This document shows positions 17,441-27,200 of a stretch of 64,000 nucleotides of DNA, in pieces (the first letter of the stretch is position 1; each line of letters opens with the position of its first letter). The translations under genes and the position numbers were made by a program. The stretch comes from a virus, in IMG/VR virus record IMGVR_UViG_3300032268_001296, positions 48,198 to 112,197 of that record, one strand, 5' to 3'. The notes beneath the pieces are model-generated. The model was not told where the DNA came from. It made no database searches and saw nothing but the letters and a program-made list of their open reading frames with translations.

Positions 17441-17730
17441 CTTGCTTGATTTTCTGATTCAAGAAGTTGAACTACTTCAATAATTTTGGCCATTGCTTCA
17501 GAAAATTCTGGAATTTCTTCTATTTTATGCCATAGATTTTCAATACGAAAATGCCTAGGTTGATTCAGCACTTCCTTTTTGCCTGCATTATAAGGTAGCA
17601 CTTCTATAATTGCTCTTCCATCTGATTTTGCATTTGGAGTATCTATAATAACTCTTGATATCCATAGAGAGTCAAAAACTACTTCTTCTGAAGAAGGCAC
17701 TATAACTGGTGATGTATTTTGTATTAACAT
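17437..17730 (-). CDS. Hypothetical protein, 97 aa
   Basis: A 97-residue protein ending a tail-gene operon. The first 75 residues look beta-rich (VVFDSLWISRVIIDTPNAKSD, then AIIEVLPYNAGKKEVL) and the last 25 helical. Small beta-rich proteins next to a fibre gene are often fibre-associated or assembly proteins; no family is recognised. It lies 3 nt after the fibre-like gene. Confidence 0.6.
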   Translation of the reverse strand: MLIQNTSPVIVPSSEEVVFDSLWISRVIIDTPNAKSDGRAIIEVLPYNAGKKEVLNQPRHFRIENLWHKIEEIPEFSEAMAKIIEVVQLLESENQAS

Positions 17731-17733
17731 ATA

Positions 17734-18330
17734 TTAGAAAGATTGTAAAAAAGTTCTTCTCCATCCTCCAGCTGTGCCAGTGCATACATATAAACCACTA
17801 CCACTAACTCTCAATTCTCCAAATTGTCCAGCTTGAGATGAAGCTCCACTGAATTGAGGCAATAAGACTTTGATTCCAGAATTAAATGATCCTCCACCGA
17901 AAGTATTAAATCCTTGATCTCCAAAAAAATTTTGAGCCCTTGAGCCAAAATTATTTATTGTATCTCCTCCTTCATTTTGGTCTCCAAAAGCATTTGTTAG
18001 ACAATTTACACCAAAAGTATTTTGTTGAGCATCTTGCCCAAACTCATTATTAAGAGATGAATTTCCAAAATAATTAGTTGCGAAACCTCCAAAATCATTA
18101 GTTGATGCTATAACACCAAAACTATTATTTGATGCTCCATTACCAAAACTTGCAGCAGCTATATTGCTCGCGAATGTCTTAATTCCACTTATAGTTTGTG
18201 CGCCAGTTCTAGTAACAACATTAGCTCCATCCCAATTGACTGCTGCATTATTACCCAATGTTATATTGGTACCACTTTGATTTAATAAATACTGAAAAGT
18301 AGTATTAACTGGATTTGGACCTAAGTTCAT
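17734..18330 (-). CDS. Tail-fibre-like protein with N-x-F-G repeats
   Basis: A 198-residue protein. Residues 65-150 contain about nine copies of a degenerate N-x-F-G unit (NSFG, NDFG, NYFG, NEFG, NTFG, NAFG, NNFG, NFFG, NTFG) at intervals of 8-13 residues, suggesting a beta-solenoid shaft. Upstream lies GAQTISGIKTFASNIAA, a common phage fibre repeat, and the C-terminus (FGELRVSGSGLYVCTGTAGGW) is a fibre-tip type sequence. It may form part of a fibre or spike. GTGTAA lies 10 nt before its ATG. Confidence 0.72.
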   Translation of the reverse strand: MNLGPNPVNTTFQYLLNQSGTNITLGNNAAVNWDGANVVTRTGAQTISGIKTFASNIAAASFGNGASNNSFGVIASTNDFGGFATNYFGNSSLNNEFGQDAQQNTFGVNCLTNAFGDQNEGGDTINNFGSRAQNFFGDQGFNTFGGGSFNSGIKVLLPQFSGASSQAGQFGELRVSGSGLYVCTGTAGGWRRTFLQSF

Positions 18331-18340
18331 TCTTTTATTT

Positions 18341-18346
18341 TTACAC
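18341..18346 (-). promoter_or_regulatory. GTGTAA late-promoter-like motif
   Basis: GTGTAAAAATAAAAG lies 10 nt upstream of the ATG at 18330, in the gap behind the tail gene at 18353. Confidence 0.45.
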
Positions 18347-18352
18347 TTATTA

Positions 18353-19540
18353 TTATATATCGTTCCAATTAACAGTTATGTTTTGCCATAAAAAGTTTAA
18401 ATTATTCCAAGTAATAGCATTTGGAATATTTCTCTTCATGAGAAATCCACCAGTTTCATTAGCTTCAAAAGAGAAATCAGCATTGAATGAAATAGTATTA
18501 TTAACTGTTGAAGAAAAACTTAAATTTTCTAGCTTTGCATTTTCTATTCTATAAAAACCTGTAACTAATCTATCAGAATCTCTAAAAGATACTTCAAAAG
18601 AATAACCGCTTTCACTTGTTAGTATAGATTGAAATTGTCCACTTGATATTCCAGACACTAAGCAAGATATTCCAGCTTTTCCATTAACTGGATATTCTAA
18701 TTTGCGACCATAAACATAATTGCTGCCAAGACCATATAAATCAGTTCTAGATAAATCCAAATTTAAATCAAAACTCTGCAATATTGGATTTCCTACAGCA
18801 TCTAATGTTATACCTCCTACTTGCAGATTGTTTAGTTGAAATGAGCTATTATTAGATACGACTACTGGAGGATTGAATTCGTTTCTTAGTTTTGGATCAT
18901 TGGATATATATCCATCTTTTAAACTATCATATAATCCAGAAAGATCTAAAAATCCAGATCCACTATTGTTTCCAGATATACTGTTAATTGCTGGAATAGA
19001 TATTCTTCCTCCAGTTATATTTTCGAATCTAACATTAGAAGCAGAAAATCCAACATCCACAACTGGCACAGAATTTAAATTAAATGAAACAGAATAACTG
19101 TTTAAGAAGCAATTGCCAAAAGTTAAAGCTTGCATTCCGCTAAAATTAACTGAAGAAGCTGGCTTTTTAAAATCATCAAATCCATCTTTAATATCTTCTG
19201 GATCAACGATTACATATATGTTTTGATCTCTATTTTTAAGATCTCTAACGCATGGCGCATATCCAGATCCGCTAGCATTAAATCCAAACAATATCTCATT
19301 GCTGCAATATGGATTTAAGTAGTAACTTAAACTTACATTCGCTTGTGGCGCTCTAACAATATGATTTACAGCATAAGACTGGCTTCCTACTTGTTTTATC
19401 TTTTGGTGCTCGTTTGAAATAGAAAAATCACACTTTTGAACGAGAGGAAATAATCTTGCAGTATCTCCTGTTGTTTTCCAAGCTGGAAAATCTCCCATTG
19501 CGATAAACGCAGAATTACTTTTTAATACTTGTCGATTCAT
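18353..19540 (-). CDS. Tail-tube-like protein, paralogue of 33623 gene
   Basis: A 395-residue protein that aligns by eye with the product at 33623-34759. Shared features are an FSIS motif near residue 40, SYYL (VSLSYYLNPYCSNEILFGF against FSYYLTDGTNERALGF), FLNSYSVSFNLNSVPVV against FLSDYTLDLAVGSLPTV, the D/P-LSR-x-L segment, and a C-terminal NAKLENLSFSS against GAKLDSESFSS. This shows duplication of a tube-type beta-sandwich protein. It lies near the tape measure, so a distal tube or tail-tip protein is plausible. Confidence 0.7.
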   Translation of the reverse strand: MNRQVLKSNSAFIAMGDFPAWKTTGDTARLFPLVQKCDFSISNEHQKIKQVGSQSYAVNHIVRAPQANVSLSYYLNPYCSNEILFGFNASGSGYAPCVRDLKNRDQNIYVIVDPEDIKDGFDDFKKPASSVNFSGMQALTFGNCFLNSYSVSFNLNSVPVVDVGFSASNVRFENITGGRISIPAINSISGNNSGSGFLDLSGLYDSLKDGYISNDPKLRNEFNPPVVVSNNSSFQLNNLQVGGITLDAVGNPILQSFDLNLDLSRTDLYGLGSNYVYGRKLEYPVNGKAGISCLVSGISSGQFQSILTSESGYSFEVSFRDSDRLVTGFYRIENAKLENLSFSSTVNNTISFNADFSFEANETGGFLMKRNIPNAITWNNLNFLWQNITVNWNDI

Positions 19541-20484
19541 GTTCCTGTAGGTATTATGCCCAGTGGGTCTTCAATTAGATTGATTTCAATATTATGGGAA
19601 TCTAAGTAGTTCCAAGAATGACTCCAAGATGGAGCGTAAAAAACCTTCGGTCTATTATAAACAGATGGTATCTGATGTAAAAATCTTCTATACCCAGCTT
19701 TATTTTCTAAAAAGTGCATTATAGACTTAGCTTCAATTGTTGGTATATTTGTGAATTTATAAGATAGGTTTACTGGAGCCAAATGTTTTCTAGTTTTGAT
19801 TCTTTGAATAAATGAATTCTTAAATTCTATTTTATCTACTTTAATCTGAACATCATTTTGAAGACCGATATCTGGTTCAAAAAAGAAAGATTGAGTCCAC
19901 TTTGAACTTGATCCAGTTGGACCGTCTATGCTTGGCGAAGACGAAGTGTGATCTCCTGAACAATAATAATAGTTGTTTAATTTGTTGCTGCTTATGCCGC
20001 TATAAATTATATCATACTTTTTATATGATCTTCCTGTTGACCAATGCTGCAAACCAGAGTTTATAAATGTCATTCCAGACCAATTTAATAAAGTCGGAGC
20101 TTGATTAACATCAATTGATATTGCCACTTCATAGTGGTTTTTATTAATGTGATTTACTGCATAATTATCAGTTACTCCACTGATTGGCTTATAAAAAGCT
20201 GAAGCATCAGAGAATCTATATAATTCACATCCAGACTTTGACTCTATAAAATTTACAAGTTTTTGAGAATCAAATTGATTTAAATCAAATCTTAATTCAA
20301 ACTTCGCATCTAGACTATTTATTGATAATGGAATTAAATTATAGTATCCATCTTGAGTTTCATAAACGTTTGCTTTAGAAGAAAACGAAACTCTAGATCC
20401 ATAAACTGGACTATATGTTAATCCAGTAATTCTATTTCCAGAACTAAGTAATATGTTATTACTTCTATCGTAAAATGTACTCAT
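19537..20484 (-). CDS. Minor tail protein with internal duplication
   Basis: A 315-residue protein. Residues 45-125 and 225-310 share an order of features: LVNFIESKSGCELYRF and IMHFLENKAGYRRFLH, with a following hydrophobic and YAV or YNRP stretch and an I-x-I-x-V strand. This is the layout of phage minor tail M-like proteins. Between them sits a Trp/Tyr-rich module (WSTGRSYKKYDIIYSG, then YYYCSG) resembling small carbohydrate-binding modules. It overlaps the genes on either side by 4 nt. The role is probably in the tail tip, assigned only from this layout. Confidence 0.6.
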   Translation of the reverse strand: MSTFYDRSNNILLSSGNRITGLTYSPVYGSRVSFSSKANVYETQDGYYNLIPLSINSLDAKFELRFDLNQFDSQKLVNFIESKSGCELYRFSDASAFYKPISGVTDNYAVNHINKNHYEVAISIDVNQAPTLLNWSGMTFINSGLQHWSTGRSYKKYDIIYSGISSNKLNNYYYCSGDHTSSSPSIDGPTGSSSKWTQSFFFEPDIGLQNDVQIKVDKIEFKNSFIQRIKTRKHLAPVNLSYKFTNIPTIEAKSIMHFLENKAGYRRFLHQIPSVYNRPKVFYAPSWSHSWNYLDSHNIEINLIEDPLGIIPTGT

Positions 20485-21272
20485 GAATGTCCTATATAGT
20501 TTAATGTTAATTTAACTCCACCATCTGCCGAGCTTGATAAAGATTCAGAAACTAAAGATGCTTTTGGAATTGTTAACTGTTGAAGAACAGTGGAGTTATC
20601 TCTGGATCTAATTGCAAATGATACTGTTTTGTTTTGGCGAGAGTTTAAAAATCCAGTACTGTTAGATAAGAAAGCATCGTCCACATCTATTTGAACAGAA
20701 GCGGAGTATTCTACAACTGGCATCGTTACTATTTCTTTTGGCAAGATAGATCCTATTGAATAAATTGGTATCCTATCTATTTTAATAGAATAATCAAAAC
20801 CAACAACTCTATTCGTAGAAGTATTGTCGCATGTGACAGATATAGATCCTTGATTTGGAATATGAATCGCTGGAGAAGCAATAGATCCAGATGCATTTTT
20901 TGTTCCAGTCACCATATCATCATAAACAACAATATTGCTTGTGATTTTTGGAATAGATCCGACCGCGCAATTAACTAAGTATTCAGTTAAGTATCCACTG
21001 CGAAATCCATAGTTATTGCCATCGTAATTTATACTTCCGCTTATATTGTTTTCTCCAGTATAATTAATCAATCCGCCGCTGTGTATTAAGTTTTGCGATA
21101 TTGATACTTTTTGTTGTGGAGGACCACTAACAACAGTTTGGCCAACTGAATACCCAAGAGCTTTTAAAACGTTAGAAGATTGAGAATACGAAAATTCTAC
21201 ATTCTCTACACCAATTACTTCTTGGCCAGATATAAATAGTTTGTTTTCGTAATTTGAAATTTGTCCAAACAT
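20481..21272 (-). CDS. Tail-tube-fold minor tail protein
   Basis: A 263-residue protein following the tape measure gene. Its layout matches the tube-like paralogues: VEFSYSQSSNVLKALG, YLTEYLVNCAVGSIPKI, VVGFDYSIKIDRIPIYSIG and a C-terminal IPKASLVSESLSSSADGGV. The third segment resembles SISYQVSCNRTPVFNLG in the 47414 product. Distal tail or baseplate-hub role is inferred from position, which is right after the tape measure. Confidence 0.6.
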   Translation of the reverse strand: MFGQISNYENKLFISGQEVIGVENVEFSYSQSSNVLKALGYSVGQTVVSGPPQQKVSISQNLIHSGGLINYTGENNISGSINYDGNNYGFRSGYLTEYLVNCAVGSIPKITSNIVVYDDMVTGTKNASGSIASPAIHIPNQGSISVTCDNTSTNRVVGFDYSIKIDRIPIYSIGSILPKEIVTMPVVEYSASVQIDVDDAFLSNSTGFLNSRQNKTVSFAIRSRDNSTVLQQLTIPKASLVSESLSSSADGGVKLTLNYIGHS

Positions 21273-21273
21273 T

Positions 21274-24200
21274 TTACTTTCTCAATGAGCCTCCCAATCT
21301 CTTTTCGTCTTGAATAACTTTAAGAACAACATCTTTGATTTGTCGTGCAAGCTGTTGTTTTTGTTCTGATGCGCCTCCATCGGTTGTTTGAGAAGATTTG
21401 CCAGTTGATCCATCAACATTGATGGTGATATTTCCAGCTGCGCTAGAAGCTTCAATAAGCTCGTCAAGCTTGGCGATGAGCTTCTCGTTCAACTCTTCAG
21501 TCTTTTCTTCTGTGACGATGCTTCCTGCGCCAGCATTGAGCGCTTGTAGATTACCAGCACCAATGTTTTGAGCAGCAGAGCGATTCATAATGAATTCGCC
21601 GCCTGAAAGCATTGCTGGAACTGTGTCGATTCCAGCTCTGAAAGGAATTGAACCTCCAGTTGCAAATCTTTCGTTTGCGCGTTCTTCTATATACTGTCCT
21701 TGCGCGTCAAATGGACCAGTAGTGAATGCTGGTATGTTATTATTATAAACACCATTATTAGATCCTCCAAAATTTAATGGAGAAACTCCTAAACCTCCCA
21801 AAGCAGAATTTACTTCATTTATTTGATCATTATCATATGGATTCACATTATATCCATTTGGAGCATTTTTATTTTTTGATGTTGAATATGATCCCCCAGA
21901 ACTAAATAAATTAGATAAACCACCTTTTCCTTCAAAACCACTCCAAATTCCTTTAGCCGCATCAGTTAATCGTGCTGTTCCAGTTGCACCAGATCCAGCG
22001 TAAGCCTTAAAGAATCCAGATCCAGCAGCTAATACCACCGACAATATGAGTTGCTTTTTCAGTGCATCTTTTTCCGCTTCTGCTTGTTTTCTTGCTTCAG
22101 CTTGAGCTTGCATTTCTTGCATATACAAACCAAAAGCTTGTTCTTTCGCAGCTCTAGTTGCTTCAGCTTGAGGACTGTTATTGCGTCCAAAATTTGTCAA
22201 TCTAACACTTTCTGGTTCCAAGTTTATAGAAGCATAATTTCCTTGATTTATTATCTGATCTCTAGATCCAGAAGTATATCCTTGAGTTGCAAACTTAAGT
22301 AAGTTGCGAGTTCCTTGAATTCCGCCAAGTCCATAAGTTCCTGGAGTAAAGAAACCTCCTTGACCACTTTGTATCATTCCTCCTTTTGCGTAACCGCCTA
22401 ATGTTCCATTATTGATTGCTTCTAAAAATTGAGGTCCATATTTACCAACTGACTTTTTGTTGATAACATATTCGCCGCCCATTAACATTGCAGGGACATC
22501 ATCTTTGGTTCCCGATCCACCTGAAATCATTCCTCCAGAGGCTTTGCCATTTCCTGCAAAAATTTTAGAAATGGATGAAAATACTCCTGAAGATGAATTT
22601 GGATTTGATCCAAGAATCGAATCTATAGCATTAGACATTAATTTCTTGTTCAATTGTCTTACAAAATCTAAAGCTCCAGCTCTAAGAGTATCACTTAATG
22701 ATTTTCCACCTTCAATAGCTTCAGAAATACCATCTACTAAATTATTTTTAAATTGAACGGAAGCATCAACGATTGTCTTATTAAGCTCCAACGTTCTTTC
22801 TTCGTTAGTTTTACTAAACTCTTCTGCAAACAACTGAGGGATTGTTTTTACCTGTCTTTTTCTCGCTATTCTTGCCGCTTCTTCTGGGCTTTGTCCTCTT
22901 TGCTGATTAAGAGTTTCTATTTCATAAGCAATTTCAGCGTTTCTTCTTCCAGATATAGAAGTTAATTTTTCTAATTCTAAATCTTGAATTTTTCGATCAA
23001 TGATATCTGTAGAATCAAGCAGAGATCTTCTAAACATTTCTAAAGCTGATATAACTGGCTCTATTGCTCCAGCTTCTCTTGTGCGAGCATCTGCTGCCGC
23101 TTGGGATGATTCAGCGTCTAATTGAAGACTTTCAGATTCTTGTTTCAATTTTAGGATAAAGTCTTTGATAGCTTGATTATCTTCTTCATTAAATCTAGTC
23201 GCGCCAATAAGGTTTTCAGCTTCTGTTATTAAGCTGCTCATAGTTTTCGCGCTTTCAAAAGCATTCCTATATGTCATTGCTGAAATATCATCTGTTGGTT
23301 TTGCTAAACCCAACAATTCCCCCCTTTTTTCTTCGAGCATTTTATTATAATTTGCAGCATTTTGCACAGCCACAGTATTAGCTTCAATCGCAGCGATTTG
23401 AGCGTCTATTACTCTAATTTCTTCAGTTGATCTACCTAATTTTGAAGCTTGTAATTGAGAAATTCGCTGAGTATTTGAAAACTCAGATCTTCTTGAAGAT
23501 ATGTCTATACCAAAAGCTCTTTGTTGGGAAGCTCTTTGTGCGGAAGAGATTATATCTTTTATTGTTGATGCTTGGTTTTTATATTCCTCTGTTTTTTGTT
23601 GTTGAGTTTTTAAATCTTCCTTATCTAAATTATATTTCTTTAGAAGATTATCTAAAATCTGTTCATTTTCTTTTCTCTGAGCTTCTGTGAGATTAGTTCC
23701 AGTACCCAACAATATATTTATTTCTCCTAGTAATTTAGTAACTGTATCTTTATTTTTGAAATCATCTTCTGAAAAAGTTTTTAATTGTTCTTCTAGCTTA
23801 ATTGTTTGTTTTTTATCTGCTACAAGCAATTTAGCTTTATCAATCTGTCCTTTGAGAAGATTAGAAGTTTCGTCTATTAATTTTCTATCTAAATCGCGCA
23901 AAGCTATTTTATTCTCTAAACTTCTAATATCTTTTTCGCTTAAATTATTAAGCTCCTTGGCAGAAAGCAATTGAAGATCTAATTCTTGAGTAGTTCTTTG
24001 TTGTGCAATTGAAAGATCAATAGTATTCTTTAATTGATTTTGAGCATAAGAAATATTCATTAAATCTAATGCTTCTTTAGCAGTATCTGCAAATGCATTC
24101 TTAAGATCTATAGTTGCATCATATATTCTAAGAATTTCACTTTTTACAGCTTCGCTATTTATGTCAAATCCTATTTTTTGATCATCCGTTAATTGGCTTA

Positions 24201-27200
24201 AAATTGCATTTTGAATCATTCCTATCCCTGTATTTGGATTTGGAGTAGATCCACTTTTTAAATTTTCCAAATCAGACATTATATCTTGTCTAGATTTACC
24301 AATAAACTCTTTTCCAATAGTTCCTGTTGGAGATAAATCTAAATTTCTTTTTGCATTTTTTAACTGCGATGATGTAAATATTAATTTAGAAAAAGAACCT
24401 GTTAATTCATCTACTTCTTTAACAGTTATTTTCCCATCTGCTGATTTTTTTCTTATTTCATCCCACATTCTGTTATAGCTCACACCAGCAGCGTCTGCAT
24501 TTTTAACAACATCTACTAAACTTTTTTCTAATTCTCCAGCTGTAAAGAAATCTGAGCCTTCAAAATCAGCCATAAAACGAGCTGTCATGCTCTCTCTTGC
24601 TGCTCCTCTGACTAAACCTATTGCCGAAGATTCTATTTTCTTTTTTCCTGGTTCAGATAAATTTTCAAATGTAAATGCCGCATTTTTCACCGCTTCGGAC
24701 ATCTTGGCTATATTAGCTGTAGCTGCTTTAGTAATACCATAATATTCATCCATTATTTTTCCACCAGCCGAAAAAGATGCTATTGCTCCAGCTGCTGCTA
24801 ATCCATATGGCCCTAACTTTGCTAACGCTGGACCTACTTTTCCGCCAATTTGGCCTAAACCTTGAATAGCGAATGCTGCTGTCACAAAACCTCCAGCACT
24901 TTCTGATACTATATTAGTATATTTTGCAAGTTGTGATGAAGCATCACTTGTAGCTCCAGTCAATATACTAAATGCTCCTTGCAACGCAAAGATAGTTCCA
25001 AGCATATCTTTTTGTCCACCTTGTGCTTGAACAGTAGCTTCTTTACCAGTTAAGGTTTTGCCTTTACCAAAAGCTCCTTTTGACTGTTCAATGATTGCTT
25101 TTCGAGTTGCATCTGAAGATTTTTTAAGAGCTTCTCTATCATCTTCTAGAGCTTTTATTCTATCTTGCGCTGCTTTTTTGTTTTTACCTCTAGCTTGTTT
25201 TTCATCAGCCGTTGCTTTTCTTAATTCAGTTATAAGATCTGCATAAGCTTTTCCATAATTTCTAGATTCTTCCGCTAAAGCATCACTTCTTGTTTTACCT
25301 ACGTATCCAGAAATGTCTGGCGCATCTGCATAATTCGGCACAAATCCACTTGCCGCACCATATGTTTGCGGATTCATGCCTTCTTTTCTTGCTCTATTGA
25401 TTCCTTGAAATCCACCTGCTGGTTCATCACGGCGATTAGCAACCATTAATCCCATTGGATTAGCCGCGTTTTTAAGAGATGAATTTTTGTCTATGTAGAT
25501 TTGAGAAGCAGGAACTCCCGCAGCCATTTCACGGTTAACTGCATCTTTAAGAGGATTTGCAAAATTTGGCAAGAAGCCTTTTGCGGCTGTTTTCTTTTTT
25601 TTGCTGTCTATATAGTTGAGCATTTTATCAACTACGTCTCTAGCTGGAGATCCAGTAATTCGCGCAAAACCTGGATCAATAAGACTAGCAACTCCACCAT
25701 TAGATGCCATTTCTCTCAATAAAGTCAGCGATCCAATCGGATCTGAAGGATAAGTTGAAAACTTACTCAAGTAATTCTCAGCGTTTTTATTAAGTATATA
25801 ATTAGATCCATGTAAATCAGTAAGATCTAAACCTTTGGTTTTTACAGCGGAGCGTAGAGTTCCAAGTCCAAACAATCTAGCTTTGTCAGAACCAAGTGCT
25901 ATCTTTCCAAGTTTACCAGATATAATTTCTTTTCTTATTGCTCCTCGTCTGTTGGATTCATTGAAACCAGACAATGTTTTTGGACCATAAATACCTGGGA
26001 TGTTCAAATATCTATTGATATACTGACTGATCAACCATTCCTGAGAAAGTGCGTTTTTTGGACCATCTTTATAAAACTTCTTAACACCAACATCTATTCC
26101 CTCTTTTGTTCCAAGTCTTAAAAATCTAGCTTCTGCACCAGATCCAATTTCTCTACTTTTGCTAACAAAGTTTGGGATGTAACCCTTAGCGGCATTAGGA
26201 GATTTTCTAGCTTTGGATTGTTGACTTATTTGAGATAATATTTTTGGAGCGATGTCTCCATCGTTCATTGACTTTTTGATAAGAGTATTAACTTGACCTT
26301 GAAAATTTTCCGTAGACCCACCTCCTCTTTTCGCATCACCTCTTACAGCTTTTACTCCCAACATTTGATTCATTGCAGCTGGGTTAGTAAAATCAAATGG
26401 TCTATTTTCATTTTTTGGATCAAATGAATCAGAAAGACCTTTCATTGTAGTCAATGCAGCTTTACTAGCAGCTTCAAAAAGCTGACCTTCTGCACCCGCA
26501 GGAAGAATTCCTCCTGTGGATGTAGATTTAAGATTTCCTAATTGATCTGCAAATTCTCCCGCTTGCATTCCAGAATAAAGTCGCCCATATAAAGATTGAG
26601 CGAGCGTCACGATTGGACCAGCAAAAAGTTTATTGATTTCTGAAGATATTTGTTCGAAATTCTTTTTAGTAGGAACTCCAGTTTGTTGAATATTGCTTAA
26701 AATGATTTGATCATCATCTAAAATACCTCGCGGCTTATTTTTTTTAAAATCAGAACCTTTTAGTTTTGCCGAAACATATCCAGAAGCATCTCCATTCCTC
26801 GGAGTGACTAAAGCGATTCCTCCTAAAGTATTTGCGTCAATTTTGAAATCGAGAGCGCCTTCTTTAAGTTTCTGCTGTCTTACCTTATCTTCTGTTTGTT
26901 TTCTTTGTGTAGCAATAGATGGATTTCTTTTAAGAACGTTATCAATATTTGATTGGTAAGTTTCTAGGCCATTAGGGAAAACGAATTTTTTTCCACCTGG
27001 TTCTTTTCTGTAGCTTTCTAAATCTGGATAATATTGTCTAATAGTGTCTGCTAAATCAGCAAAGTTTGGTATAAATCCAAAAGAAAGATTTTTTATATAT
27101 TTCCCAAAATCATCAATTTTTCTAGGTCTTCCATATTTATTCGATCTATATTTATCAGTATTGATTAAATCTTGTTTTAACGTTTTTGCTTTTGAAAAAT

